Shown: positions 18,005-28,919 of the stretch, one piece after another | How the letters are laid out: every line of letters begins with the position of its first letter | How positions within the stretch are numbered: position 1 is the stretch's first letter | Assembly (NCBI RefSeq): GCF_017776525.1 | Contig: NZ_JACVEW010000024.1 | Coordinates: 1 to 53,800, forward strand | Direction of reading: 5' to 3' | Source of the DNA: Marinobacterium alkalitolerans | GTDB taxonomy: Bacteria > Pseudomonadota > Gammaproteobacteria > Pseudomonadales > Balneatricaceae | DNA length: 53,800 nucleotides | Program-made: the position numbers and the translations under genes | Notes under the pieces: model-generated | Database searches by the model: none | What the model was told of the DNA's origin: nothing | Seen by the model: only the letters and a program-made list of their open reading frames with translations

Positions 18005-20953
18005 TATTTCAGCCCTGCTCCTGCTGGGGCTGGGCTACCTTTTGGCTCTGTTTGGTGCGGCCTGGTTGACCGAACGCAAGCAACTGCCCGAGCGCCTGAC
18101 CCGTCACCCGGCCGTACATGTACTGGCACTGGGGGTGTTCGCCAGCGCCTGGACCTTTTACGGGATTTTCGGTCTGGCGCATGATACCGGCTACGCCTAC
18201 CTCACCTCCTATCTGGGAGCCTCAGCCGCTTTCCTGCTGGCACCGGTCACGCTGATTCCGATCCTGCGCATCACTCGCCGCCACCAGCTCAGTTCACTGG
18301 CCGACCTGTTCGCTTTCCGTTTTCGCAGCGGGCGGGTCGGCACTCTGACCACACTGCTCACGCTGTTCACCAGCCTGCCGTTGATTTCGATTCAGATTCA
18401 GGCATTGGCGGATTCATTGCCCATGCTGAACAGCCAGATCTCCTCCAGCCGTGCCGCCGCCGGTTTCTGCGTCGTGATCGCCCTGTTCAGTATTCTGTTC
18501 GGTGCCCGCCATGCCTCACTGCGCAACAGCCACAACGGTCTGGTCTTCGCGATCGCACTGGCCTCACTGATCAAACTGGTGGCCCTGTTGGCGATCGCCT
18601 TTTACGCCTTCTGGTTTATCCTGGGCGGTCCCTCCGGTCTGGAACAGTGGCTCAGCGCCAACCCCGAGCACCTGACCGCCCTGCGCCAGCCGCCACAGGC
18701 CGACCACTGGCAGATCCTGCTGCTGGCCTTTTTTGCCTGTGCCTTTGTCATGCCGCACATGTTCCAGATCGCCTTTACCGAGAACCTGCCCACCGAGAGC
18801 CTCTATCGTGCCAGCTGGGGAGTGCCGCTGTTTCTGCTGGCACTGGCGCTGGCGGTGCCACCGGTGCTTTGGGCCGCGATCAAAAGCGGGGCACTGGCCA
18901 ACCCCGAGTACATGGTGCTGCAGCTGGGCCAAAGCCTGCAGCAGCCCTGGCTCAGCATGCTGGCCTTTATCGGCGGACTGTCAGCCGCCAGCGGCATTAT
19001 TATTGTGGCGACTGTCGCCCTGGCCTCCATGCTGCAGAACCACGTGGTACTGCCACTGATCAAGGTGCCCGACAGCGTCCGGTTTTACGCCTGGCTGCTG
19101 TGGGTTCGCCGCCTGATCATTCTGGGCCTGATGCTGGGCAGCTATCTGTTTTTCCACTTCATCGGGCACCGCTTCGCACTGAATCAGCTGGGCCTGCTGG
19201 CGTTCATCGGCTTTCTGCAGTTTCTGCCCGGCGTGCTGGCTACGCTGTACTGGCCTCGCGCCAGCCGAAACGGTTTTCTGCTGGGCCTTGCCGCCGGCTT
19301 TACCGTCTGGGCGACCGGCCTGCTGGTGCCCATGATGGGCATCGAAAGCAGCCTGCCGGCCGGTGCCCTCTCGGCAGACCAGCTAGTGGATGACAGCCAC
19401 CGCTCCGCCATGCTGTCACTGGCCGCCAACGTCTTGATGCTGATCATCGGCTCGCTGCTGTTCCCCGGCAGCCGGCAGGAACGCTCGGCCGCTGATGCCT
19501 GCACCCTGAACGCCCTGCCCGGCCCCACCGGCCGCCAGTTGAAGGTTGAAAACGAAGAGGACTTCATCGCCCGCCTGAGCCCGCGACTCGGCAGCTCACC
19601 GGCTCGTCGCGAAGTACGCAGGGCCTTGCGCGAGCTCCAGCTGCCCGATGGTCAACTCAAGCCACTGGATACACTGCGCCTGCGCACCCAGCTTGAGCAG
19701 AACCTCTCCGGCCTGCTGGGTCCGGTCGAAGCGGCGGCCCTGCTGCAGCCGCTGGACGACAAGATGGATGCGGGCTTCAAGGCGCGCAACGTACACCTGC
19801 TGGAACAGCAACTGGAAACGTATGACCAGCGCCTGTCGGGTCTGGCAGCAGAGCTGGATCAGCTGCGCCGTTACCATCGTGCCACCCTGCAGCGGCTGCC
19901 ACTGGGGGCCTGCACCATCGATGCCCAGAAGCGGATCCTGTTCTGGAATGCAGAGATGGAATTTTTTACCGGTCTGGCGGCAGACGAAGCACTGGACCTG
20001 AGCCTGTCCGAGCTGCCCTTCCCCTGGGACACACTGCTGGGCAGCTTTGCCGCTACCGGCGATCTGCATCAGGAAGCACGCTGCATCGAAGTACAGGGAG
20101 GGCAGCGCTGGTTCAGCCTGCACAAGGCCCCGCTGGATGATGCGCCCGAGCCCGGCATGGTGCTGCTGATCGAAGATGAAACCCAGCACCAGCAACTGGC
20201 ACGCAAGCTGGCACACAGCGAGCGCCTGGCCTCAATCGGTCGTTTTGCAGCCGGGGTTGCCCACGAAATCGGCAATCCGGTCACCGGCATCGCCTGTCTG
20301 GCGCAAAACCTGAAACTGGAAACCGAACAGCCGGAAGTGCTGGATACCGGCGACCAGATCGTGGATCAGACCCGCCGTATCAATCGCATCGTGCAATCAC
20401 TGGTCCGCTTTGCGCATACCGGCCGCCAGGAAGGCCCCGAACATTTTGAAGTGATCAATCTGCACGAAACGGTCGCCGAGGCCATTCATCTGGTCTCCCT
20501 CGACCGGCGCGGACGCCAGCAGCACTTCTACAATGACGTGCCTGCCAGTCTGCTGATATCGGGCGATCTTCAACTGCTGCTGCAGGTCTTCGTCAACCTG
20601 CTCAACAACGCCAGTGATGCATCGGAAGAGGCGGGCGACATACGGGTCGAGGCCCATTTACAGGAGCAAAGTGTGGAAGTCTGGATCACGGACGATGGCA
20701 CCGGGATCCCGCCAGAGCTGCAAAGTCAGCTGTTCGAGCCCTTCTTTACCACCAAGGAACCGGGCAAGGGAACCGGGCTGGGTCTGCCTTTGGTCTACAA
20801 CATCATTGCGCAACACTATGGTAATATCGAAATCTTGAGTCCGGCCAACAAGAAGCAGAACAAAGGCACACGGGTTGTTATCACCTTGCCCCGGCTGCAG
20901 GAGGACACCATTCCCTCGCAGCAGCCAGAGACAGATGAGGAAGGTTTGTCCGG

Positions 20954-20957
<4 letters not shown>
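17994..20957 (+). CDS. cbrA: Sensor histidine kinase CbrA with SLC5 transporter domain
   Basis: Sensor of the CbrAB system that tunes carbon/nitrogen use. The 987-residue protein is a fusion: an SLC5 sodium/solute symporter-like membrane domain of about a dozen helices (residues about 5-490), a linker with a coiled coil (about 600-625), a PAS domain (about 630-735), a HisKA domain with His757 in AHEIGNP, and an HATPase with the N box NLLNNASD (about 868), DDGTGIP and [11 protein letters not shown]. It overlaps cbrX by 11 bases and cbrB by four (ATGA). In Pseudomonas CbrA binds or transports histidine; whether this one does is unknown. Confidence 0.94.
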
Positions 20958-22329
<1,372 letters not shown>

Positions 22330-22333
<4 letters not shown>

Positions 22334-22412
22334 CACCCTGTGCGCACCCCGGAGTTGTTACCTGTTACCTAACTACCCAGGACCAGCACAAAAGTCGTAT
22401 ATTTAGGTAACA
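22330..22412 (+). promoter_or_regulatory. Probable CbrB upstream activating sites
   Basis: Four TGTTAC/GTAACA half-sites: GTAACA 22330-22335, TGTTAC 22356-22361, TGTTAC 22363-22368 and GTAACA 22407-22412. The last two extend to a perfect 10-bp inverted repeat TGTTACCTAA (22363-22372) / TTAGGTAACA (22403-22412). They lie about 100-180 bases before the sigma-54 start site, as enhancer sites do. TGTTAC/GTAACA boxes are the reported CbrB recognition elements at Pseudomonas crcZ. Confidence 0.7.
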
Positions 22413-22485
22413 CTTAGTTGCAGCTTTAGCCCAAAAGGACTAGTCAGAAATAACAGGTCCGTTTAAAAACAATAAGTTACAAAAA

Positions 22486-22503
22486 CTGGCACGTGCCATG
22501 CTT
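22486..22503 (+). promoter_or_regulatory. Sigma-54 promoter of the CrcZ-like RNA
   Basis: CTGGCACG-TGCC-ATGCTT: GG at 22488-22489 and GC at 22500-22501 with the exact 10-base gap required between -24 and -12. It differs from the consensus YTGGCACGN4TTGCW by one base. Transcription is expected near 22512-22514. An activator gene with GAFTGA (cbrB) lies immediately upstream. Confidence 0.85.
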
Positions 22504-22512
22504 TATATAGAT

Positions 22513-22710
22513 CAGAACAACAACAACGACACCCTGACATCTGGTCATCAATAAAAATAAAAATAGACCCGATTGATGAGTGACCTGCCTCGAATAAAAA
22601 TAAAAATGAGGCTTAGTCGGTCGTAGAAGTGACACAACAGCGCTCCCCAATCAGTGCTCTTAGGAACAAAAACAACAAGCTAAGTTTCACGTTGTCACTT
22701 CACGACCGAC
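22513..22710 (+). ncRNA. crcZ: CrcZ-like Hfq/Crc-sequestering small RNA
   Basis: The 507-base gap between cbrB and pcnB has no convincing frame but strong RNA signals. Downstream of the sigma-54 promoter are four A-rich AANAANAA-type motifs: 22516-22527, 22550-22565, 22593-22607 and 22665-22678. The second sits in the loop of a stem (22543-22552 with 22572-22585), the third in a perfect 5-bp stem (22587-22591/22608-22612), the fourth in a stem (22659-22663/22680-22684) enclosed by an 18-bp stem with one bulge (22616-22634/22693-22710). In Pseudomonas CrcZ, made under CbrB and sigma-54 control from this same interval, uses such motifs to titrate Hfq/Crc and relieve catabolite repression. No U-tract terminator was found, so the 3' end is uncertain (22710 to about 22785). 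Confidence 0.82.
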
Positions 22711-22788
22711 ACCCCCCCAATCTCTCCCGACCCAACTCTCTGAAATCCCTGCCTCATTTGAACGACCTTATGCTTGAGCATACGCAGG

Positions 22789-22797
22789 TGGTATGAT
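22789..22797 (+). promoter_or_regulatory. Possible extended -10 promoter of pcnB
   Basis: TGGTATGAT: a TG extension one base before TATGAT (22792-22797), 43 bases before the pcnB ATG. No good -35. A small hairpin TATGC-TTGA-GCATA (22769-22782) lies just upstream and could also be the end of the small RNA. Confidence 0.4.
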
Positions 22798-22840
22798 GCG
22801 CCATCCGTGACCAGTTAATGACAGGGACACAACACTACTC

Positions 22841-24304
22841 ATGTCGAACACCGTACTTATCGTGATCGCACTGCTGGCCCTGGCAGTGATCATCTGGCTC
22901 CTGCTACGCAAGAACACTCAGCAGACATCCGCCACCGCACAAGCGACCGAACCCTCCGCTGCTGAAGACACCGGTGAGCTGCCACTGGGCACACGTCGTG
23001 TCATTCCCGAAACCGAGCACCAGATACCGCGAAGAGACCTGGACGACAACGCCATGAAGGTGGTGTACCGCCTGGAAGATGCCGGCTACGAGGGCTACCT
23101 GGTTGGCGGCTGTATCCGTGATCTGCTCCAGGGCAAAAAGCCGAAAGACTTTGACATTGCCACCTCAGCTCACCCTGAAGAAGCCGTTGAGCTGTTCCGG
23201 CGGGGTCGGCTGATTGGCCGTCGTTTCAAACTGCTGCACGTGCGTTTTGGCCGCGACATTATCGAGGTTGCTACCTTCCGTGCCTCGCACGACCATGACA
23301 AGGCCGGCAAGGACAACGCCCGTACCGCTGATACCGGCATGATCGTGCGCGATAATGTCTACGGCACCATCGAAGAAGATGCCCTGCGCCGCGACTTTAC
23401 CGTGAACGCGCTCTATTACGATGCCAAGGACCACAGCCTGATCGATTTTGCCAACGGCTATCGCGACATTCAGGCAAAGCGCCTGCGCATGATCGGCGAC
23501 GCCGCAGAGCGCTACCGGGAAGATCCCGTGCGCATGCTACGAGCCGCTCGCTTTGCGGCCAAGCTGGGCTTCGAGATCGAGCAGGATACGGCACGCCCCA
23601 TACATGAACTGGCACCGCTGATGCGAAATGTCTCACCGGCCCGTCTGTTTGACGAAGTATTGAAGCTGCTGCAAAGCGGCCACGGCGAAGCCTCTTTCCG
23701 CCAGCTCAAGCGCTTTGGCCTGTTCCAGTACCTGTTCCCGCTGACCGATGAAGCGCTGGATGACGACGACTATCCGGTTGAAACTCTGGTCGTGAACGCC
23801 CTGTGCAACACCGACCGTCGCCTGGCCCAGGGCAAGAGTGTTACCCCCGCCTTCCTGTTCGCAGCCCTGCTCTGGTATCCCCTGCAGCGCCGGATGGAGG
23901 CACTGGAAGCCAGCTCAGACCTGCCCCCCATTCCCCGACTGCACGAAGCGGCCAACCAGATTCTGGGGGAACAGGTCAAACACACGGCCATTCCTCGCCG
24001 TTTCTCCACACCGGTGCGGGAGATCTGGGAACTGCAACTGCGCCTGCCTCGCCGCCATGGCAAACGTGCTGACCAGTTGATGGAGCAGCCTCGCTTCCGC
24101 GCGGCCTACGACCTCTTGCTGCTGCGCGAAAACAGCGGTGAGGATCTGGGTGGACTGAGCCAGTGGTGGACCGACTATCAATCTGCCAACCCGGTCAGCC
24201 GGCGTGAAATGGCGCCGACCGAAGAGGACAAGCCCAAGCGCAAGCGTCGTCGCCGCCCACGTCGTCGCAAGTCTTCGAATTCGCCCCCTGCTCAGGGAGA
24301 TTGA
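22841..24304 (+). CDS. pcnB: Poly(A) polymerase I with N-terminal membrane anchor
   Basis: Adds poly(A) tails that speed RNA decay. The 487-residue protein has the nucleotidyltransferase core LVGGCIRDLL with the DFD metal pair in KPKDFDIAT (about residues 90-110), the RRDFTVNALYY strand, the EDPVRMLRAARFAAKLGF RNA-binding motif and a very basic C-terminal tail (KRKRRRRPRRRK) as in E. coli PcnB. Unusually, residues about 4-22 form a hydrophobic helix followed by RK and a polar linker, which predicts an N-terminal membrane anchor. folK starts 3 bases after it. Confidence 0.94.
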   Translation: MSNTVLIVIALLALAVIIWLLLRKNTQQTSATAQATEPSAAEDTGELPLGTRRVIPETEHQIPRRDLDDNAMKVVYRLEDAGYEGYLVGGCIRDLLQGKKPKDFDIATSAHPEEAVELFRRGRLIGRRFKLLHVRFGRDIIEVATFRASHDHDKAGKDNARTADTGMIVRDNVYGTIEEDALRRDFTVNALYYDAKDHSLIDFANGYRDIQAKRLRMIGDAAERYREDPVRMLRAARFAAKLGFEIEQDTARPIHELAPLMRNVSPARLFDEVLKLLQSGHGEASFRQLKRFGLFQYLFPLTDEALDDDDYPVETLVVNALCNTDRRLAQGKSVTPAFLFAALLWYPLQRRMEALEASSDLPPIPRLHEAANQILGEQVKHTAIPRRFSTPVREIWELQLRLPRRHGKRADQLMEQPRFRAAYDLLLLRENSGEDLGGLSQWWTDYQSANPVSRREMAPTEEDKPKRKRRRRPRRRKSSNSPPAQGD

Positions 24305-24307
24305 CCG

Positions 24308-24787
24308 ATGCGCGCCTACATCGGACTTGGCAGCAATCTGGATGACCCCCAGCAACAGGTCAGTCAGGCATTGCAGGAGCTGGACGGCATCGAGCGCACA
24401 GAGGTCTGCACGACCTCGGCACTGTACCGCTCGGACCCGGTTGGCCCTCCCGGTCAACCGGACTACGTCAACGCTGTTGCGGCGCTTGAAACAGAACTGG
24501 CACCCGAAGCACTGCTGGATGCCCTGCAGGCCATTGAGCAGGCCCACCAGCGCGTGCGCAAAATACACTGGGGCCCACGCACGCTTGATCTGGACATTCT
24601 GCTGTACGGTAATCAGGTCATCCGTACCGAGCGGCTGACCGTTCCTCATGCCTGGATGCTGGAACGCAACTTTGTACTCTGGCCACTGGCTGAAATTGCG
24701 CCCGACCTGCAACTGCCTGACGGTACCCCGCTCAGGCAGCACTTGGACCTCTGCCCTATGGGCACACTGGAAAAGATATCGCTATAA
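24308..24787 (+). CDS. folK: HPPK, 2-amino-4-hydroxy-6-hydroxymethyldihydropteridine diphosphokinase
   Basis: Transfers pyrophosphate from ATP to hydroxymethyl-dihydropterin in folate synthesis, making the substrate for folP (also in this window at 42885). The 159-residue protein has the family's YIGLGSNL start, the [18 protein letters not shown] loop, and the signature [13 protein letters not shown] followed by [19 protein letters not shown]. Follows pcnB by 3 bases. Its stop codon overlaps a TATAAT box that may drive panB. Confidence 0.96.
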   Translation: MRAYIGLGSNLDDPQQQVSQALQELDGIERTEVCTTSALYRSDPVGPPGQPDYVNAVAALETELAPEALLDALQAIEQAHQRVRKIHWGPRTLDLDILLYGNQVIRTERLTVPHAWMLERNFVLWPLAEIAPDLQLPDGTPLRQHLDLCPMGTLEKISL

Positions 24788-24788
24788 T
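24783..24788 (+). promoter_or_regulatory. Consensus -10 element before panB
   Basis: TATAAT overlapping the folK stop, 50 bases before the panB ATG. The -35 position has no clear match, so panBC may be served both by this box and by read-through from pcnB-folK. Confidence 0.4.
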
Positions 24789-24837
24789 CGCGCAAGGCCG
24801 ACACCGTCGGTACCTCAACGATAACAAAGAGAAGGCT

Positions 24838-25632
24838 ATGAGTAACATCACGCTGCATACCCTGAGCGCCCGTAAACAGGCGGGTGAAAAGTTTGCCGTC
24901 CTGACCGCGTATGACGCCACCTTCGCACACCTGGTCAGCAGCGCCGACATCGAGATGATCCTCGTGGGCGACTCTCTCGGCATGGTACTGCAGGGACAGG
25001 ACAGCACCCTGCCGGTCACCGTTGAAGAGATGGCATACCACACCGCCAGTGTCGCGCGCGGTAATCAGGGCGCCATGATCATGGCTGACCTGCCCTTCAT
25101 GAGCTATGCCACGCCGGAACAGGCGATGGAAAGCGCCGCCGTCCTGATGCAGGCCGGCGCCCAGATCGTCAAACTGGAAGGTGGAGACTGGCTGTGCGAA
25201 AGCGTCAGCCTGCTGGCCGAACGCGGCGTACCGGTGTGTGCACACCTGGGCCTGACCCCGCAGGCGGTCAACAAGCTCGGGGGCTATCGTGTTCAGGGCC
25301 GTGATCGCCAGGGTGCCTTGAAAATGCTCGAGGACGCCAAGCGACTGGAAGAAGCCGGCGCCAGCATGCTGTTGCTGGAGTGCGTTCCCTCCCTGCTGGC
25401 CGACGAGATCACCCGCAATGTGGACATCCCGGTCATCGGTATCGGTGCCGGACCGCATACGGATGCTCAGGTACTGGTCATGCACGACATGCTGGGTATC
25501 ACGCCCGGCCGCACGCCCAAGTTCGTCAAGAACTTCATGGCCGAAGCCGACAGCATCCAGGATGCCTTCCGCCAGTATGGTGAACAGGTACGTGATGGTC
25601 GTTTCCCGGCCGAAGAACACGGATTCGAATAA
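24838..25632 (+). CDS. panB: 3-methyl-2-oxobutanoate hydroxymethyltransferase
   Basis: First committed step to pantothenate: adds a hydroxymethyl group from methylenetetrahydrofolate to ketoisovalerate. The 264-residue TIM-barrel shows [12 protein letters not shown], the metal-site [17 protein letters not shown], and the [20 protein letters not shown] motif. Full length, with AAAGAGAAGG before the ATG. panC starts two bases after its stop, so the pair is one operon. Confidence 0.97.
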   Translation: MSNITLHTLSARKQAGEKFAVLTAYDATFAHLVSSADIEMILVGDSLGMVLQGQDSTLPVTVEEMAYHTASVARGNQGAMIMADLPFMSYATPEQAMESAAVLMQAGAQIVKLEGGDWLCESVSLLAERGVPVCAHLGLTPQAVNKLGGYRVQGRDRQGALKMLEDAKRLEEAGASMLLLECVPSLLADEITRNVDIPVIGIGAGPHTDAQVLVMHDMLGITPGRTPKFVKNFMAEADSIQDAFRQYGEQVRDGRFPAEEHGFE

Positions 25633-25634
25633 CC

Positions 25635-26474
25635 ATGCAGACGCTCCACAGTATTCAGGAACTGCGTGCGGCGGTCAGCCAGCACCGTGCCGCCGGCAAG
25701 CGTATCGCGCTGGTCCCCACCATGGGCAACCTGCACCGGGGCCACCTGACGCTGGTCGAGGTTGCGCTGCAGCAGGCCGACATCGTCATCACCAGTATCT
25801 TTGTGAACCCGCTGCAGTTCGGGGCCAATGAAGACCTGGACAGCTACCCCCGCACGCTGGAGGAGGATTGCCGCCAGTTGCAGGAAGCCGGCTGTCATCT
25901 GGTGTTTGCACCCTCGGTGACCGAAGTCTATCCGGAAGGTCAGACCGAACAGACGCGGGTCGAAGTCCCCGGGCTGTCTGACCTCCACTGCGGTGCCAGC
26001 CGACCGGGGCATTTTCGTGGTGTCACCACGGTCGTCTGCAAGCTGTTCAACATGGTACAGCCGGATCTGGCCGTATTCGGGTTGAAGGATTACCAGCAGA
26101 TCGCGGTCATTCGCAAGATGGTGCGTGACCTGTGCATCCCGATTGAAATCGTTGGCGTTCCCACCGTTCGGGCGGAATCCGGCCTGGCCCTCAGTTCACG
26201 CAACGGCTATCTGAGCGAGGAGGAGCTGCGAATCGCGCCCCTGCTGCAGCAGACTTTGCAACAGACGGCAGCCGCCATCGAGAGCGGTGATACCGATTTT
26301 GGCCGTCTTGAGGAATCGGCTCAGGCAGCACTGGAAGCGGCCGGATTCAGGCGCGACTACTATCGCATTCTGAACCGCGAAAGCCTGCAGCCGGCTCAAC
26401 CCGGAGACGAGATTGTCATTCTGGCAGCGGCACACCTGGGCCGTGCGCGTCTGATCGACAACCTCGAGGTCTAA
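25635..26474 (+). CDS. panC: Pantothenate synthetase
   Basis: ATP-dependent joining of pantoate and beta-alanine. The 279-residue product has the nucleotide-binding [14 protein letters not shown] near residue 29, [10 protein letters not shown], the [30 protein letters not shown] block and SSRNGYLS. All PanC signature blocks are intact. Gene is immediately after panB; a hairpin follows. Confidence 0.97.
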   Translation: MQTLHSIQELRAAVSQHRAAGKRIALVPTMGNLHRGHLTLVEVALQQADIVITSIFVNPLQFGANEDLDSYPRTLEEDCRQLQEAGCHLVFAPSVTEVYPEGQTEQTRVEVPGLSDLHCGASRPGHFRGVTTVVCKLFNMVQPDLAVFGLKDYQQIAVIRKMVRDLCIPIEIVGVPTVRAESGLALSSRNGYLSEEELRIAPLLQQTLQQTAAAIESGDTDFGRLEESAQAALEAAGFRRDYYRILNRESLQPAQPGDEIVILAAAHLGRARLIDNLEV

Positions 26475-26489
26475 CCACGCTCCAGTCCC

Positions 26490-26513
26490 TGCGCTGCTCA
26501 TTCGGGCAGCGCA
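26490..26513 (+). terminator. Hairpin after panC
   Basis: TGCGCTGC/GCAGCGCA perfect 8-bp stem with 8-base loop, followed only by TTTG. It probably ends the pan transcript weakly. The remaining gap to 26708 has no frame. Confidence 0.5.
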
Positions 26514-26708
26514 TTTGCTGCACCGCAATAATTCTCCCGCTTCGTCTACTTGACACCCTGTTCAACAATCGCGCAGACTCGAAAGACCTCAGGGCTACTG
26601 TGCAAACAGTCGCCACCTGTGCCGTGCCCTGGTGCAACACCCCGGTCACCTGGCTCCCTTAGGATGGTCACAGGATCAATAACGATATAAATGAAGAGGC
26701 ACACTATT

Positions 26709-27890
26709 ATGCGTGATGTTGTGATCGTTGCCGCTGGTCGTACGGCGGTTGGTGCGTTCAATGGCTCCCTTGCTTCTCTTACCGCCGCGTCCCTGGGCTC
26801 CACAGTACTCAAAGGCCTGATCGAGCAGACCGGACTTAACCCGGCCGAAGTCGATGAGGTTATTCTGGGTCAGGTTCTGACTGCAGGCTGTGGCCAGAAT
26901 CCGGCCCGTCAGGCGATGATCCATGCGGGCATCCCGCAGGAAGTGCCTGCCATGACCATCAACAAGGTGTGCGGTTCAGGCCTCAAGGCCCTGCAGCTGG
27001 CGACCCAGGCCATTCGTTGCGGTGATGCCGACGTCATTATCGCCGGTGGCCAGGAAAGCATGTCACAGTCTCCGCACGTGCTGCCCAACTCCCGCAACGG
27101 TGCTCGCATGGGTGACTGGAAAATGGTCGACTCCATGATCACCGATGGCCTCTGGGATGCCTTCAACAACTACCATATGGGCATCACCACCGAGAACATC
27201 GTCGAGAAGTACGGTTTCAGCCGTGAAGAGCAGGACGCCTTCGCCAGCGCTTCGCAGAACAAGGCGGAAGCCGCCGTCACTTCCGGCCGCTTCAAGGATG
27301 AAATCATCCCGGTGAGCATTCCTCAGCGCAAGGGCGACCCGGTGGTATTTGACACCGACGAACAGCCACGCTTCGGCTGCACCCCTGATGCGCTGGCCAA
27401 ACTGCGCCCGGCGTTCAAAAAGGACGGTACTGTTACCGCTGGTAACAGCTCCACCATCAACGACGGGGCCGCTGCCGTGATCCTCTGCTCTGCCGAGAAA
27501 GCCGAAGCGCTGGGTCTGAAGCCGCTGGCCCGCATCCGCTCCTACGCCTCTGCCGGCGTTGACCCGGCCATCATGGGGACAGGGCCTATCTGTGCCACCA
27601 CCAAGGCGCTGGAAAAGGCCGACTGGAGCATCGACGATCTGGAGCTGGTTGAAGCCAACGAAGCGTTCGCCGCTCAGGCCATGTCCGTTAACAAGGACCT
27701 GGGCTGGAACACCGATATCGTCAACGTGAATGGCGGTGCCATCGCACTGGGCCACCCGATTGGCGCATCCGGCTGCCGCATTCTGGTCAGTCTGGTACAC
27801 GAAATGATCAAGCGTGATGCCAAGAAGGGCCTCGCCACTCTGTGTATCGGAGGTGGCATGGGAACCGCGCTGGCGATCGAGCGCGACTAA
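26709..27890 (+). CDS. Acetyl-CoA C-acetyltransferase (thiolase)
   Basis: Condenses two acetyl-CoA to acetoacetyl-CoA, or the reverse. The 393-residue protein has the nucleophile Cys88 in NKVCGSG, the [17 protein letters not shown] histidine motif near 350 and the second catalytic cysteine in CIGGGMG near 380. Length and motifs fit the PhaA/AtoB biosynthetic thiolase group. I start at ATG 26709, nine bases after GAAGAGG; ATG 26691 is in frame but adds six unusual residues. It stands alone: no phaB, phaC or atoDA is nearby, so the physiological role is open. Confidence 0.94.
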   Translation: MRDVVIVAAGRTAVGAFNGSLASLTAASLGSTVLKGLIEQTGLNPAEVDEVILGQVLTAGCGQNPARQAMIHAGIPQEVPAMTINKVCGSGLKALQLATQAIRCGDADVIIAGGQESMSQSPHVLPNSRNGARMGDWKMVDSMITDGLWDAFNNYHMGITTENIVEKYGFSREEQDAFASASQNKAEAAVTSGRFKDEIIPVSIPQRKGDPVVFDTDEQPRFGCTPDALAKLRPAFKKDGTVTAGNSSTINDGAAAVILCSAEKAEALGLKPLARIRSYASAGVDPAIMGTGPICATTKALEKADWSIDDLELVEANEAFAAQAMSVNKDLGWNTDIVNVNGGAIALGHPIGASGCRILVSLVHEMIKRDAKKGLATLCIGGGMGTALAIERD

Positions 27891-27911
27891 GTCAGCCTGA
27901 GCCTGACAGCA

Positions 27912-27937
27912 AAACAGCCGCCCTTGGGCGGCTGTTT
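27912..27937. terminator. Bidirectional terminator after the thiolase gene
   Basis: Perfect 12-bp stem AAACAGCCGCCC/GGGCGGCTGTTT with a 2-base spacer; lies between the convergent thiolase and QueD-like genes. Confidence 0.8.
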
Positions 27938-27959
27938 GCGTTTATGGCAGCAGAAGACC

Positions 27960-28796
27960 TCAGGCCGTGGCAATCGCCCCTTTGCCGATGCCTTCGTACG
28001 CCCGCACAATGATCCGGTCATGTGGATGCTCTGACTGAATCCGCTCGGCCAGATGCATGGCGATCTGTTCCACCGTGCTCTCGGCCTCCATCAGATAGCA
28101 GGCATGTGCCGGGAGCACCAGTTCAAATGCCCCCTGCGGCGCCGAGTAGGCATAGTGATGCTCCTCATTCGAGGACGCCTGAAGGTGGCTGCGTGTGCCG
28201 ATATAGATATCCCGGAACCGTTCTGCCCAGATCCCTTCCAAGGCTTCGTCACGCTGGTCGTTGCGGTATATCTCAATGCGCGAACGGTGGCCGTGAGCGA
28301 TGCGCTGGCAGTTGCCATCGTGTTGCTGAAGCCCGTGGCTATAGTGGTAAAAATGGCCATCAATGGACTCAGGCACGAATGCCAGATCAACCCCGCGCAC
28401 CTGCTCGGGGAAGAGTGCCAGCAGCTGATCACGGCACCACTGCGCCAGGCCCAGCTCATCAATGCTGGCCAGCGGGACAAGGCCAATCGCCTGCTGCGGC
28501 GCACGGCAGATAAAGCGCTCCCCTTGCGGATATTGCCACTGCACCTCAAGCATGTCGGCATCCTCACTGACCTGCAGACGCTCCATCTGCGCCGGCACCA
28601 TCAAACGGTGGTCCACCTGTTCATCAAGCCACTGCTTCACGCGGCGTTTGACCACACCGAAGTCGCAGATCATGCCCTGAGGGTCCAGGCTGCCGTCCAG
28701 CACCAGGTTGACGGCCCAGGACTCGCCCAGCAGCCCTCGTTCGGGATGCAGGTAAGAAAAATCCACGTGCGTCAGGTTATCGACAAAAAGCTTCAC
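27960..28796 (-). CDS. Tandem 6-pyruvoyl-tetrahydropterin synthase/QueD-like protein
   Basis: Two tunnelling-fold halves in about 278 residues. The C-terminal half has the expected metal site (HYSHG, a Cys in DGNCQRIAHGHRS, HGH) and the terminal Glu in RAYEGIGKG. The N-terminal half keeps the fold-like start (LTHVDFSYLHPERGLLGESW, CDFG near 45) but has GES where HGH should be, so it seems to have lost zinc binding. A QueD-like pterin or deazapurine reaction is plausible, but the substrate is unknown. Start: GTG 28796 has GAAGAGG five bases upstream; GTG 28802 is too close to it. Divergent from rsuA. Confidence 0.85.
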   Translation of the reverse strand: MKLFVDNLTHVDFSYLHPERGLLGESWAVNLVLDGSLDPQGMICDFGVVKRRVKQWLDEQVDHRLMVPAQMERLQVSEDADMLEVQWQYPQGERFICRAPQQAIGLVPLASIDELGLAQWCRDQLLALFPEQVRGVDLAFVPESIDGHFYHYSHGLQQHDGNCQRIAHGHRSRIEIYRNDQRDEALEGIWAERFRDIYIGTRSHLQASSNEEHHYAYSAPQGAFELVLPAHACYLMEAESTVEQIAMHLAERIQSEHPHDRIIVRAYEGIGKGAIATA

Positions 28797-28919
28797 GGCC
28801 ACCTCTTCATATTGTTTCGAGTGCGTATTCTAACCAATCCATGCCGGCCTTTCATGACAGCCTGTGGTCCATCCGGCAGCTACTATATACTAGACGCTTT
28901 TACCAACCTTCAGGTTCAC

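Noticed and set aside
22545..22610. The two AATAAAAATAAAAAT stretches as a simple repeat or CRISPR-like direct repeat
   Set aside because: Only two copies, unequal flanks, and each sits in its own hairpin; an Hfq-motif explanation fits better.
28053..28919. Upstream in-frame extension of rsuA over the QueD-like gene
   Set aside because: It is antisense to a real gene; the S4 domain of RsuA begins at ATG 28920.
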